Shown piece after piece: positions 27,824-37,889 of a stretch of DNA of 64,000 nucleotides. The notes below the pieces were generated by a model, which was given only the letters and a program-made list of their open reading frames with translations, did no database searches and had not been told where the DNA came from. Position numbers and translations under genes: made by a program. Positions within the stretch are counted from its first letter, which is position 1; each line of letters starts with the position of its first letter. The DNA comes from Dasypus novemcinctus (Eukaryota > Chordata > Mammalia > Cingulata > Dasypodidae): positions 36,948,365 to 37,012,364 of the forward strand of contig NC_080673.1 in the NCBI RefSeq assembly GCF_030445035.2. Reading direction: 5' to 3'.

Positions 27824-30800
27824 TACTTAGAACCATGGAAAGCACTGAATGTGTGTAAGCTATTATTATTATCATTATTAACCATATATCTGCCAATATT
27901 CATGTTGAAACTATCAGGAAAATTTCCTGAATATAATTCCCTCTTGATAGCACAGTTGTGGTGTGTGGGGATCATGCTTAGAATAGTGACAGTTTCCTAA
28001 GAAGTGCTCAGTATAAGTTAGCTCTTATTTAACATTTTGTACTCACACTTTCTAAAGGAGACCATAGCAAATTCATCCATCTACTTTTCCTCCAAAACTA
28101 ATTATTAATGTGAAAACACTGTTATCAGATTAGATAGTGTGCCCCCTTTTCCTGTGATTGCTTCCAACCTTAACAAGTCTTTATTCCTACTTTGTGGAAA
28201 AGAATTTCTCATGCATAAAAGAGAAGCAGATAGTTAGATTCAAGATCAAGGCCCACAAATGTATAGAAGTCAGCTTCTCATTCAACCTTATGGTAGTAAT
28301 AGAAAATGTTTTCAGTCCAACCAAAATATATAGTATGAGAAAGAGTTATTGTTAGTGTATACCATATATAATATTGGAACACTTCACATTGGGAGTTGCT
28401 AACAAATAAATATGAGTATTTTAGGAGGAAATATTAGTTCTGCAGGTGTAGGATGTACCCTAATTACATATACTTAAACAATTCTATTACCTGCTGCAAT
28501 TGCATGGTCTGCAATTATTTTTTCAAAGTCTTCTCTTTCCAAAGATTTCCTGGAAATATTTCAATATCTTAAATTATAAACAGCCAATTCTAAAACTTCA
28601 GATTATAACATAATAAAAGATGAAAGAAAATAATTTACCTTTTTTGTGGAGTCACATCTGAACTATCAAGTTTATAGGAAAGGAGCAATGACATGTAAAA
28701 TTCAAAACAATGTTGGAAAACCCCAAAATATACAGGATATTGAGTTTTTCACTGTTTTATTTATGAAGGATATTTATCATTTAAGTTATATTTGCACAGA
28801 CTAATATTAAAGAGGTTTGCACTGGCAGGGTCCCAGGGGTGTGAAATGGTCAAGAAGGGGCTAGTAACAAAGCATCTCGAGGTTTTTCTAATTATCCAAC
28901 CAAGGAGAAAAATCTACATACAGATTTCACTTTTAATTATCATTTTCTTCTAAAGCAGATACATCTTATTTCTTGCTTTTAAGCTGAGGAATTTAGGTAT
29001 GTATCTCTCAGCCATCATTATACTAAACTTTTAACCTTGATCGTGTATAAAAAATTAGTAACATCTTCTAGGAGTTGAATCATGTATGTTCAAGTTCTGA
29101 TTTCTGGTCCTGTGAATATGACTTTATTTGGTCTTTGAAGATGTCATTAGTTAAGATGAGACCAAACCAGGACAACTGGTGTCCTTACTAGTACTGGGGA
29201 GAATTAAACACAGGCAGAGGGGAGGGGAGAAGGCCAGGTAACGGATGAAGCAGACAACCCTATGGCTGCCAGCGAGCCACCACCAGAAGCCAGGAGAAAG
29301 GCACTTTCCCTGCAGACTTCAGAGGGAGCAGGGTCCTGCCAAGACCCAGGCTTTGGACTTCTGGCCTCCAGAGCCATGAGACAACACAGTGATGTTGTTT
29401 TAGGGAACCCAGTTTGTGGTACTTTGTTATGGCAGCCCTAAGAGACTAAACTAGTAACTAAAGAAGTGTACTCTTTATTCAACTACTGCACAGTTCCTAC
29501 ACCATAGAAGTTGATAATGTAATAGCAGACATTTTGATTGACAGAAAGCTTAAGAATTTTAAATTAACTTATTAATTCAAGCATGTCTAATTATTTTATG
29601 ATGATTTCTGATAGTGGTAACTGATTATAACCAAATTTGGCAAAGTGCTAATGCATATTAAAAGACATGCAAGGGTGCATTTGTGGTTCAATTTGACATT
29701 AGTCAACCCAGGTTTATGAAATAGGCATATATCTGAATTTTAAGCAGATTTCAATAAAATATAGTACACGTAGAGAAATTTCGGAAGAAAATTATTGTGA
29801 GGTGGAAAACTGCTCACTCCTCCACACTTTATCACACAATGATTTATTACTTATAAGTATTTAAAATACTGGGTAGAAGTATTTTCTTAATTGATTAAGG
29901 GTTGTTCAGTGATGTTATATACCGTGTGGATTTAGAGATCCCCAAGCCCCTTATTATATATTTCTCTATCTTTAGATTTCTTTAGTTCATATAAACAATG
30001 GCATTTTTTCTCTAAAGAATGTGAGCAAGTCTGATCAGAGAACTTTTATGCTTAATACCCCATACCCATGAAGGTGTAAGTGAACCTTAGCTCGTACAGA
30101 GTATACAGTGCAATCAAAATAAGTTCCCAATCTTTACCTCAAAAAATATATAAGTAGGGGTAATTACACACATGCATGTGCAATAACATGTGAGCACATG
30201 CAGAGACACACACCAGCCATGAGTCCATGCATATGATGATGTGATCAAAAGACCTCAGGAAAAGAAACTAAGCAAAATTTCTCTGGGCAACATGCTCATT
30301 TAAGAAACTCAGTTCACTTCCCAAAAAAAAGAATGGGAGGGACTTGTCTCCAGTCCTTCACTCAGAGGCAGTTGTTTATTATATTGGATTTTTGGTTCTC
30401 AGGTCATAGAAGATAAGAAGCAGTCCACAAAAGAGGTTAGAGTGTGCTCAGCAGCTGGCAAGTTCAGAGCAGTAGAAATGGCAGTTGACTTGCTGACAAA
30501 AAGATGGGAAATAATAAAAACCCAACAAAGAATATACTCAGAACCAAAAATGCAACGTAAAGAAGAGTCATTTAGTATATCAGCAGGTCTTCTTATGGGA
30601 TAAAAGTTCATCTTATTTCAACCAATGAATAATTATCATCAGAAACAGCTTTTACAGTTTAAAAAATAAGAGAAATAGTAAAGATGTTTCAAGGCTTCCA
30701 AATAAAATAGGCAATTTTTAAAGGACACACTGTTAGGAACACATCTTAACTGGATGTCTGCATCTAGCTGTAGGGACATTTCAAAACACAAAGTCCTGAA

Positions 30801-33800
30801 AATAAATTTCGAGTAAACTGGCTGCCAAGGACTTAAGTAGACAGACAACAGTAGCATGGCTGGAATGACTTCTGAGTATCTAATCAGCTTGACTGAGAAT
30901 TTTAGGTCAGAGCCATTCTGGAATGTTTTTCATATCACTTGTGGAAGCAAAGCTTCTGTCAGACACATAGATTCACACCCTCTCCTTCTAGATCCATCCA
31001 ATGCCTCCTTCTTAGCTTGGTCCTGCTGTCTGAAGTTTGGGAGCAGGAAGTTTTCAGAAAGGAAAATTAAGCACAGAAAATCCACAAAGCAGATTATCTA
31101 CTCCTGAGTAGATGATAGCTAAATGAATGTATAAAATATTCCTGACAATGGTAATATTTTTCAAAACTCCAATATTCAAAATTGCACATTTGGAAGTATT
31201 TATTCTTTTGTTTACATACACAATAATCCTTGAGATTTTGGGGGATCAAAAACAGGACTGATCTATTATTTGGCAAGAGTAAATGTGCCTAGATATATTT
31301 GAATAATTATATATATTAAATATTTTAAAAATCATATGTGTATATACACTATATGTTTGTGTATGTATATACACACACACTATACACACACACACACACA
31401 ATCAAAGTCTTCTTAAAAAATTTCAAAGGCAGAATACAAATAAAATACAGAAATAGAATTGGTATGCAGCTAGTGCACAGTGGTACAACCAAACTGGAAA
31501 TGATGAAATAATGAAACCTCTCTGATGCTGCTCCCAGGCTCTCCTGACCCATCTCCTCCTGAAGTAGCACCTAACGGCTTAGCAGGTGATTAGGGTGTGT
31601 GTGTATGGGGGGGGGGTGGGGGAGGGGGCGGGAGGGCAGGGTCCTGGGACCCAGCTACAAACCTTTAGCAGTGTCTTTAAAGTAAGGAATCTTTTCTGAT
31701 TGTTTGGCATCCATGCCTTACTTGTTGTTAAATATTTTAGAAATTATCCCTTAATATAAATGAAAAGGCTTTTATAAGAGCTTGTAAAAAGCAGCAGTAT
31801 ATGGTAACACGGTTAAACTCATGTTTACAGAAAAACCTTAAAAAAGACTTGAAAGCCGGCACTGCCTTTTCCTATGTGTAAAACCTTCAACCTTTTATAT
31901 TAGCCTGAATTTAATCTACAAAATGTGGAAAATAAATGCACTTACTTTCAGGTTAGTAACTGCTAAAACACATAATCCAGTTTCTTTTTTTTAAACCCAG
32001 TTTCTGGCATATCAGAATGAGTCAATAAATGTTGAAACAGTCAATAAATGTTGCCTAGTAACAACAATGTTAATAGTTGTGACACGAGATTCGTTTGGGT
32101 TTAAGCAACTAAAGTGATTCAACTTACCTGCTTTCTTTTATTTTATGCTTGGTCAATGTTCTCTGAAGTGCAAGGCTCAGCCGGCCAAACTAAAAATGGA
32201 AAATAAAAGATTTAAACACTCCCAACAAATAATAATTCATTTGAAGGCATATATTTTAAAACAGTCTTGAAAGTTTCTCATGAAGAAGCAGAAACATTAT
32301 TTACTTTGAACGTAAGTAAATGTCATGAATTTACACTTTGGAGGCTGGGACTGTTTTTCTATGAGTCTTTCAAACTCAGAAAGAAACAAAGAACTCACGC
32401 ATTGGGGGGCACAGGCTTTCCCCTTGGTTGTAGGCCTCACTGAGGGCTACAAAACAGACAAACTCAGTCGGAGTCAGGCTCAGAAGACTGTAGTTCAGTA
32501 ATGCCCAGTCTGCAAAGAAGGAATCTCTGGGCACTACCTTCTCTGTGTCAAGAAATTTCCTTGGTGCGCCATCCAATATTTCAATCTCAGTCTGGCTCAA
32601 CCTAAAAAAACACTGTTCCTGTCACAAACTCTAATCCAGACACCCAGTGACCCTCCAGTCCTAAGCTGCACATTCCCACTTATATTTCACATATCGTTTC
32701 CGTCTTCTCATGCAGAAAACACTGAAGTTATCTATGTCTTTCCTTTTCCTTTTATTCCTTAAATCTAACCTGTCACCAACCTCAGCTGATTGTATATTTG
32801 AAACAAACTTTGGATTAACCCTTATACAGATTTCTTTCCTGTGAACTAAAATAATAATCTTCACCACTCAATTTGTAGAACTCTTTTATTAATTTCTGAA
32901 TATTTCATGAACTTTTCTACTTTGTTAGACACTTGTATGTAGTCTACATAATCATAATAAATACTTGTTTACTATGAATTGATCTCTTAAAAGCTAATTG
33001 TGTCTAACTGATAAACAGGAAGTAGAACTCTGATATTCAATGATGCCATTTTTTTTGCCCTCCCTAAAAAACATAGGTACCCATGTGTGTATACGGAGCT
33101 ATTGATTCTTTCTATAGTTTACATGGAGGAAAGGGAAGAATTTTCTGGCTTTTTCCAAATTGTGGAAATACTTTCTTTATTCCTTAAGAACTATTTACAG
33201 TTTCCTTAGAATTTCCACTGGGCAAGTAAATCAATAGCATTGAGCAAACTACAGTAAAATTCTGTTTCAATGAAATGGGTTATGAAAAGGCTTTTCAGTT
33301 TAAAAGTGTACATATATCTTAGAAATTTGAAATTTATTGAAAGAAAGAGCAAACTGAAGTGTTGGAGAGAAATTAAAGAAATCTTAAATCTACAGTATAT
33401 AACAATTTTTCTGACTAAGTATAGAGAGAGAGGATACACCTGCTGCAGGATGAACACAAGGCTGGCAGGGGACCTACCCAGAAGATGGATTCTGAGCAAG
33501 GTCCTAGTGGCTTTTGTGATGGCAAAGGGCAGGAAAATGTTCAGGAAGGAACATATGGGAATGCTTCTTAGCAATTGGTCACATCCAGAGAAGAAAAGTA
33601 ACATTAAATTGGTAGATTATAAATGAGGTGGATTAACAGGGCACTTGAAAAGTATAAATGTCTCAGGCACCTCTTGCTTGATAGAAAGCAGCACTGGCAC
33701 TACTAGTACCAGAGTAATAGTGTGGATTTTTTTTTTTAAGATTTGTTTATTTATTTATTTTATTTCTCTCCTCTCCCTCCTCCCCGAGTTGTCTGCTCTC

Positions 33801-36584
33801 TGTGTCCATTCACTGTGTGCTTTTCTGTGTCCACTTGTATTCTTGTCAGCGGCACCAGGAATCTGTGTCTCTTTATTGTTGCGTCATCTTGCTGCATCAG
33901 CTTTCCGTGTGTGCGGTGCCATTCCTGAGCAGGATGTACTTTTCTCGTGCGGGGTGGCTCTCCTTACAGGGCACACTCCCTGCGTGTGAGGTTCCCCCAT
34001 GTGGGGGACACCCCTGCGTGCCACGGCACTCCTTGATGCGGCAGCACTGCATGTGGGCCAGCTCACCACACAGGTCGGGAGGCCCTGGGTTTGAACCCTG
34101 GACCTCCCATGTGGTAGGTGGACGCTCTATCAGTTGAGCCAAATCCACTTCCCAATAGTGTGGACTGAAAGTCCTGAACCCATATGTTTGCTCTGAGTTG
34201 TTTCATTCTGCAAACATATTCATATGGTGACAAGGGTCTGCAGGAAAATGGAGCTTGTTGCCCTTGTGCATGAAGTCTTAGTTTTTCTCCACAGCATTTT
34301 CAACTTGACTTTTTGTCCTTCTACCTGTCTCTTCCACTAGAATAGAAGCTCTTGGCAGGGAATTCCTGTCTGATTCACCACTGCATGGTATATGCATGCC
34401 CAGCGCCTAGAAGAGTAATTGGCTAGAAGAGATGTGAAATACATATCTGCTGAATTAATGTGTGTGAAAGACACTACCTCTATCAGATATTCACACTCTT
34501 GGAAGCTTAATCTACAAAAATTCATCAGTGAAGTGACAGAGACAGTGTTGAGGGGTTATTCCATTAAGTTGCTTCCAATGTAAAATAATTTGAGTTATAT
34601 TTATTTATATATCAATTGCTGCCCTGATCAGGAATTTTTGATAAGCTATGAAAAAAGAAATCCATATAATTCTGCCACTGCAGAAGGCACCTATCACTTT
34701 TCCCTCCCCCTTCCCAGTGCTACTGGAGGCACCATTCTCCTCCTCTTTACCTTTCTGATTAAAACTTCAGGTAGACTTACTTTACCCTCTTCACTCAAGA
34801 TCCTTTTTGGATTTTCTTTTCCTTCCCACTGACACCAGGAACTTCTCTTTTTAACCCTTTCCTCCTAATAGCAATATTGTTATGAAATAGTCACTCCTCC
34901 AACTGCTGAGGTTGGTGGAGATGTATTCCTAGTTTTCCATTTTGAATCAGAATTTGTTTTCATAAAGAAAAGGTGTTGAAGTCCTAGGGAGGCATGAGGA
35001 AGATACTTGAGCAATGTTATGGTTTAAGAGACTTTTGTAGAAATCTACCTTCATCTTATACCATTGTTCCTCTGGAAAATTGTTGTGAATTCAAAACAAA
35101 ACAAAGTAAAAACCACAAGGAACCAACCCACCGGTTTTCCAGCCAAAAAAAACAAAGAAAAAAAAAAAAGAACTTATTGGTGGAGGCTGCTGGTGCACAG
35201 AATTTCCCACTTTGGTGCTCTAGCTCCTGTGATAAATCCTGAGCCCAGAAGCTGAGATGACAGGAATTAGCAATAAAGTTGTAAGCAGGATTCAATTTTC
35301 AGTGAATCCTCAGGGACTCATGAAACAAAATAAACCACTTCAGGACTGCTCTAGGGTGGTAAGGATACTCTATATTCCAACAATTCTATATACTGGTTCT
35401 TAATTTCATATTTTAGGACTAAATCCAATATTTCCTTAAAAATTAATCCATTGCAATCAATAGGCAAAAATATCACACTAGTGTTTTTAGTTATCCAGCA
35501 CCCAAACCATGGCCACCAACATAAGGAAGAAGACATGGTAAAGATTTTCAACTGTTATTCTCTTTAGCTCTGCAGAAGGAGAGGAACTCTTTATGTGTTC
35601 CCTCAATTCCTAAGACACTTGACCTGTTGAGATAGAGGTCATGTTCCCAAGTTTGCTTAGTGGTGAACTGACAAAAGATGCTCCCAGCTTCAAGATGGCA
35701 TTGGGCTACACAGCTCCCAGAGTTGTGTCAAGAAGTGTCAGAGTTAACAGCATGAAGATGCTGATGACCAAGCGCCCTTGTCTCTGACCCAAGGGGGCAG
35801 GTTCTAGCCTTCCACGGGCAGCGAACTGAGACTCAGAGCCAGCAGGAAAGGGAGATTTTCACACCTCTGCAAATTGGCAGGGAACATTTGATGCTTTTTG
35901 GAATTAGAAGAGGAAAACCAGGCAGAAAATAAGTTCTTTTTCAATGAATTTAATTTAAAAATTATAATAGCTAACAATTACTGAGGACTCATGATATCTA
36001 GGGTATTACAAGGATTACTCAATTACCACTCGTTGAAAACTCTAGAAGGCAGGTAGTATTGTTATTTTCATTTCACACTTGAGGAGTAGAAGCTAAGAGG
36101 GGTTAAGCAAGTTGCTCAAAATGATAATGCTAGTCAGAGTGAAAAGTGTTCAAGATTTTAAACATTTTAAGATTAAACATGATTTAAGAACATGGCTGTT
36201 TTAAAGAACTGTTTTCATGTATTTCTAGGAGACAGTCAAAATTTATTATAAACTTTGCAGTGAGAAAGCAAGTGCTTACATTTACCAATTTCAAAATATG
36301 ATAAAAATCTCCAAAGGGCAAGAACTCACCTCTGGGAAAATCAGTTTGCAAATACTCTCTGCCAAAGTGTGAAGATAGACTCGGCTCCTACTCGTTTTTC
36401 TTTGAGGAAGATTTCCCTGTACATTCTTCTCAGGAACATCCTGACAGATGGGCAGAGTTGCTTTGCAGCTCTCTGAGCTTCCTGCTATCTCCTCGGCTGT
36501 CTCGTTAGAAACCTGACCTGGTGTCAGTAAAGAGAATGGACATTCCCCTGTGATCTTGAGATCCTTCAGTTTCGTGCAGAACAT
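7164..36584 (-). CDS. GUCY1A1: GUCY1A1, soluble guanylate cyclase subunit alpha-1 (complete CDS, eight coding exons)
   Basis: Alpha subunit of the cytosolic heterodimer that, with the beta-1 subunit, converts GTP to cGMP when nitric oxide binds the beta-1 haem; it acts in smooth-muscle relaxation, platelet inhibition and neuronal signalling. The joined exons (7164-7365, 15491-15645, 19979-20122, 23953-24438, 26376-27085, 28491-28549, 32128-32189, 36330-36584) give 2073 nt including TAA, so 690 residues, the length I recall for human alpha-1. All junctions are GT-AG and phases agree. Visible parts: H-NOX-like N-terminus, PAS-like region, a charged helical segment near 425-454 that fits the signalling coiled coil, and the class III cyclase domain. 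Metal-binding aspartates lie in LFSDIVGF (D486) and TIGDAY (D530). By family knowledge alpha-1 binds no haem, and beta-1 completes the active site. The start is the first ATG of the [10 protein letters not shown] exon. No inactivating change is seen. In human the beta-1 gene lies downstream; it would be left of this window. Confidence 0.97.
8680..9010 (+). repeat. L1 fragment (ORF2 end/3' region), decayed
   Basis: CAATTAGATATCACCCCATA and AACCTTCATACACAGTTAGCC, then TTCATACATTAGAATACATA, follow the order of the L1 ORF2 C-terminal region in mammals. It is heavily mutated and non-coding. Confidence 0.6.
9815..10575 (+). repeat. Second copy of the long L1-linked repeat
   Basis: Parallel to 1400-2255: CTAAGCAGAGTTGCAG, GGGGCATTTTTTGGGACATT, GTGGGGTATATGGGAATCCC and a terminal A-rich tail occur in the same order. 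It has no coding capacity. Confidence 0.55.
10690..10800 (+). repeat. MIR fragment
   Basis: GTAGCTTGCTCAAGATCACAC followed by ATCTAGTAAGTG corresponds to the conserved MIR core. Confidence 0.55.
10808..10965 (-). repeat. Antisense L1-type 3' end
   Basis: It starts with a poly-T run (the tail), then ATGTTACATCGAAAA and CCTATGTACCCCACCC, the reverse complement of the 3' end motifs seen at 2040-2250. Confidence 0.5.
13000..13950 (+). repeat. Old diverged interspersed repeat, class uncertain
   Basis: Elements such as AATAAATATTTATTG, ATGAAGCTGACATCCTG and AATCCGGCTGCTGTGTAAAGG follow the order of a common old mammalian repeat that I remember but cannot name with certainty. A similar, weaker stretch is at 47560-48150. 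Confidence 0.35.
15491..15645 (-). CDS. GUCY1A1: GUCY1A1 coding exon, residues 573-624 (cyclase core)
   Basis: A 155-nt exon from acceptor TGCTTTTCAG to a donor after TACAG. It encodes [20 protein letters not shown] and [13 protein letters not shown], core strands and helices of the class III cyclase domain, and ends in a split Arg codon (phase 2) completed by the last exon. Confidence 0.97.
16590..16912 (+). repeat. Compound tRNA-derived SINE with two heads
   Basis: Two tRNA-like heads in the same orientation: GTTGTGGCTCAAGCAGTTGA at about 16597, and a second, shortened one around CTCTGGCTCAAGCGCC at about 16780. Each is followed by a CTCCTAA junction. Between them are CAAGCAAAAACAAGCAGAC-type repeats. 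It looks like a tandem or dimeric insertion. Confidence 0.7.
18614..18995 (+). repeat. LTR-like remnant (MaLR-type end)
   Basis: It ends with ACACTAAATTTAGGGAGGTG and TTACACAGCAGTAAAAACTG, which resembles the end of common mammalian MaLR-type elements. Diverged; class by recall only. Confidence 0.4.
19979..20122 (-). CDS. GUCY1A1: GUCY1A1 coding exon, residues 525-572 (cyclase core)
   Basis: A 144-nt, phase 0/0 exon between TGTCTAG and GTAAAG. It reads [20 protein letters not shown] and ends SPHGEPIK. Asp530 in GDAY is the second metal-binding aspartate of the class III cyclase fold. No stop or frameshift. Confidence 0.97.
20940..21357 (+). repeat. LTR-like element with 7-bp target duplication
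   Basis: It starts TGATGGTGAGGCTAATGTGT and ends TAGAGAAGACTAATACA, giving TG...CA termini. It is flanked by GGTCATG at 20933-20939 and 21358-21364. The internal text is that of a widespread non-coding LTR-like repeat. No retroviral frame. Confidence 0.65.
21455..21950 (+). repeat. L2 (LINE-2) 3' fragment
   Basis: Matches L2 3' text in order: TTTCAATTCACTGGCCTTCT, TTGCCTGGAATATTCGCCCTG, AAATGTCACCTTATTAGGCC, TTTTCTTCCAGAGCATTTAC and GCTGAATGAATGA. Confidence 0.75.
23333..23356. repeat. Perfect 24-bp palindrome
   Basis: ACTTGCTTAGTT and its exact reverse complement AACTAAGCAAGT abut with no spacer. A short intronic inverted repeat that could form a cruciform or bind a dimeric factor; function unknown. 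Confidence 0.9.
23953..24438 (-). CDS. GUCY1A1: GUCY1A1 coding exon, residues 363-524 (PAS end, coiled coil, cyclase start)
   Basis: A 486-nt, phase 0/0 exon. It starts [20 protein letters not shown] (end of the PAS-like region) and continues into the charged helical stretch around residues 425-454 that fits the signalling coiled coil. It then enters the class III cyclase domain. [13 protein letters not shown] contains Asp486, one of the two metal-binding aspartates that the alpha subunit gives to the shared active site. It ends LDVYK at a GTAGGG donor. The sequence is very close to what I recall of other mammals, indicating strong constraint. Confidence 0.97.
24945..25700 (+). repeat. L1 fragment interrupted by an LTR-like element
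   Basis: CCCAAATGTCCTTCATTGAG at the left (to about 25028) and GGGGACTGGTTAAATTAGAT at the right (from about 25490) are contiguous in L1 ORF2 of other mammals. The intervening 460 bp is therefore a later insertion. Confidence 0.6.
25029..25489 (+). repeat. LTR-like element inserted in L1
   Basis: TGGTCTTAATCCTATTACTGG and a late GCCAATAAATTCCC signal are shared with the LTR at 45338-45796, in the same order. Boundaries are set by the broken L1 and are accurate to about 10 bp. Confidence 0.6.
26376..27085 (-). CDS. GUCY1A1: GUCY1A1 coding exon, residues 126-362 (H-NOX-like and PAS-like regions)
   Basis: The largest coding exon (710 nt), from acceptor TTCTTTCAG to donor CGG|GTAAGG. It opens [20 protein letters not shown] and carries the rest of the H-NOX-like domain (including [18 protein letters not shown]) and most of the PAS-like H-NOXA region ([32 protein letters not shown]). 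By family knowledge alpha-1 lacks the haem-ligand histidine used by beta-1, and this domain serves dimer contacts and signal transmission. The in-frame sequence extending upstream of 27085 is intron, not protein. Confidence 0.96.
27086..28490 (-). other. GUCY1A1: GUCY1A1 intron between exons at 26.4 and 28.5 kb
   Basis: A 1.4-kb AT-rich intron. It contains a (TA)n microsatellite at 27793-27820 and no other recognised feature. Confidence 0.9.
27793..27820. repeat. (TA)n microsatellite
   Basis: About fourteen uninterrupted TA units in an intron; probably length-polymorphic. Confidence 0.9.
28491..28549 (-). CDS. GUCY1A1: GUCY1A1 coding exon, residues 106-126
   Basis: A 59-nt exon with an acceptor ATTTCCAG and a donor GTAATA. 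It reads [19 protein letters not shown] between split codons for Arg106 and Gly126. It is part of the H-NOX-like domain. The short length and phases (2 in, 1 out) are needed to keep the frame between the flanking exons, which supports it strongly although it is too small to stand out as an open frame. Confidence 0.93.
29069..29455 (+). repeat. MLT1-type LTR (ERVL-MaLR)
   Basis: Matches MLT1-like text in order: GACTTTATTTGGTCTTTGAAG, AGTTAAGATGAGACC, AACTGGTGTCCTTACTAG, CTTCTGGCCTCCAGAGCCATG and TTATGGCAGCCCTAAGAGAC. Solo LTR; no internal genes. Confidence 0.75.
31366..31400. repeat. CA-rich microsatellite
   Basis: Interrupted (AC)n run including ACACACACACACACA, preceded by TA/TG-rich sequence. 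Confidence 0.85.
31607..31641 (+). other. G-run cluster with G-quadruplex potential
   Basis: A run of about ten G is followed by four further runs of at least three G separated by single bases or short loops, ending GGGAGGGCAGGG. The G-rich strand is the template strand of GUCY1A1. Confidence 0.8.
32128..32189 (-). CDS. GUCY1A1: GUCY1A1 coding exon, residues 86-106
   Basis: A 62-nt exon between TTTTTAG and GTAAGT-like splice sites. It reads [20 protein letters not shown] plus two bases of an Arg codon, matching the start of the H-NOX-like region of alpha-1. The phase (0 in, 2 out) joins correctly to the neighbouring exons. Confidence 0.93.
33727..34153 (-). repeat. Full-length tRNA-derived SINE (DAS-like)
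   Basis: Antisense copy: poly-T start, tRNA-like head at the right end with GGTTTGAACCCTGGACCTCC (B box, reversed) and GTTGAGCCAAATCCACTT. It is flanked by a perfect 11-bp target duplication AATAGTGTGGA at 33716-33726 and 34154-34164. Same family as 46967-47382 and 49925-50297. Confidence 0.9.
34290..34470 (+). repeat. L2-like 3' fragment
   Basis: TCTTCCACTAGAATAGAAGCT, AGGGAATTCCTGTCTGATTC and TCTGCTGAATTAATG follow the L2 3' end. Diverged. Confidence 0.5.
35955..36130 (+). repeat. MIR element
   Basis: AATAGCTAACAATTACTGAGG, AGAAGGCAGGTAGTATTGTT and GGTTAAGCAAGTTGCTCAAA match the MIR consensus in order. Confidence 0.75.
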
Positions 36585-36693
36585 GTTGTTGGTGATGTTT
36601 CACGCTATGCAGATCTCCTGATGAGCTAAGTTCTTCCGTGGGACCAACAAATGGAAGCCACTATCAGATCAAGGACACTGGTGACTGGAGTGT
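36330..36693 (-). CDS. GUCY1A1: GUCY1A1 exon with the start codon (coding part 36330-36584)
   Basis: The ATG at 36584-36582 opens [20 protein letters not shown], the recognisable alpha-1 N-terminus, and the exon ends with LIFPE at a GTGAGT donor (phase 0), giving residues 1-85. This polar N-terminal stretch precedes the H-NOX-like domain and is low in recognisable motifs. The 5' side is read as untranslated: a pyrimidine-rich tract followed by CCATAG places the acceptor so that the exon begins at 36693, leaving 109 nt of 5' UTR in this exon. The acceptor is inferred from sequence alone; the coding part is secure. Confidence 0.93.
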
Positions 36694-37140
36694 CTATGGA
36701 TAGTGGAAAGTTAGAAGAGAAAGAGGAATGACTTTATACACTCATGAAAAAAGAAAAAATCAAACATAAAATTGAAGACCATATGTGCATATGTTATTTT
36801 CACATACAGAAAATCCTGGTAGAAATGTCAATTATAAAGTTAATGTGACATTTTGTTAGAGATATTTAATATGTGTGCATTTTAGTAAAATACTTTTTAA
36901 AATATTTAACATTATTCAAATAGAATGCAATTTTCTTGAAAATGTCCAGAGACCAAACTAACAATTACAATTTTTATAACCTGTTTGGTCTAGTTTGATT
37001 TCACAAGGGTGGAACACTATAGTTTTATGACAGAGGCCAAGTCTTAATCTATGTTTTATTAGGGCTAACACTACTACTCTTATTGTGCTTTCCTTTCTGA
37101 AAAATCAGAATAGTATAAGCCAATGTCTCCTAAACATATC

Positions 37141-37324
37141 CATGTAAATGTTATTTGTTTTTGTTTGTTTGTTTGCTGTTTGTTTTTAGGAGGTACCTGG
37201 AATCAAACCTGGGACCTCAAACAGAATGTACATATATATTTTTTAGGAGGTACCAGGGATTGAACCTGGGACCTCATACATGCAAAGCAGGTGCTCAACC
37301 GTTGAGCTACACCCATTCTACTCT
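37141..37324 (-). repeat. tRNA-derived SINE, antisense, partly duplicated
   Basis: Two consecutive partial heads, each with TTTTAGGAGGTACC and AAACCTGGGACCTC or AACCTGGGACCTC; the second ends with GTTGAGCTACACCC. A 10-bp repeat TAAACATATC occurs at 37131-37140 and 37325-37334 and may mark the target site. Confidence 0.65.
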
Positions 37325-37889
37325 TAAACATATCTAAAGGGAAAAACATATAACAATGCCCAGGTATGCTTTTGCAACAGAAACACTAACTTTTAGATGA
37401 AAGAAAATTATTTCAATTGAGATTTATTATAGAAAAAAAATTTCTGAAGCTAGAATTTTTTATAAAATATTATCATCAAATTTAAAAAAATACATTTTAA
37501 AAGAACTCTGTGTTGCTAAGAACATGGCCTTGAATTTCTGTGGTCTCTGGATCCCAATCCAGACAACCCAGGGGTAAAACAAAAAAACTCTTTGTTTTTG
37601 TTGTTGTTGTGGATGTGAATCTTCACACAATTCAAAACACAGTTATCACTGGTTATTTGTCATTAGAATAGTCTAGTTGTGAATTCAGCTTACCAACAAT
37701 AACAATCTTGATTAGGTGATAACTATTTCTACTCTTGGAAAATCAAAGCAACCCTGGAAAAAGTGGAAATAAACCCATACTTACTAACCCTTTCCTATGT
37801 GACTGGCACATTGCTAGAAATTCTGTATTTGCCTTTAATCTTCCTAGGAATTGTTTCATACTACGACCATTTGACACAGGAACTATTTC

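Larger units (their letters stand above)
28550..32127 (-). other. GUCY1A1: GUCY1A1 intron between exons at 28.5 and 32.1 kb
   Basis: A 3.6-kb intron with an MLT1-type LTR (29.07-29.45 kb), a CA-rich tract (31366-31400) and a G-run cluster (31607-31641). Nothing was recognised in 29.5-31.3 kb. Confidence 0.9.
32190..36329 (-). other. GUCY1A1: GUCY1A1 intron between exons at 32.1 and 36.3 kb
   Basis: A 4.1-kb intron with a complete antisense SINE (33.73-34.15 kb), an L2-like fragment (34.29-34.47 kb) and a MIR (35.96-36.13 kb). Nothing was recognised in 32.2-33.7 or 34.5-35.9 kb apart from an A-rich tract near 35.15 kb. Confidence 0.9.

Noticed and set aside
33206-33626. Paired 132- and 118-codon open frames on opposite strands
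   Set aside because: No recognisable family, no splice sites or start context of note; AT-rich intron of GUCY1A1.
33645-34148. Overlapping open frames of 83-114 codons
   Set aside because: They coincide with the antisense SINE 33727-34153.
37150-37320. tRNA gene suggested by A- and B-box-like motifs
   Set aside because: The anticodon arm and acceptor pairing are missing. The motifs belong to tRNA-derived SINEs, as in the other copies here.
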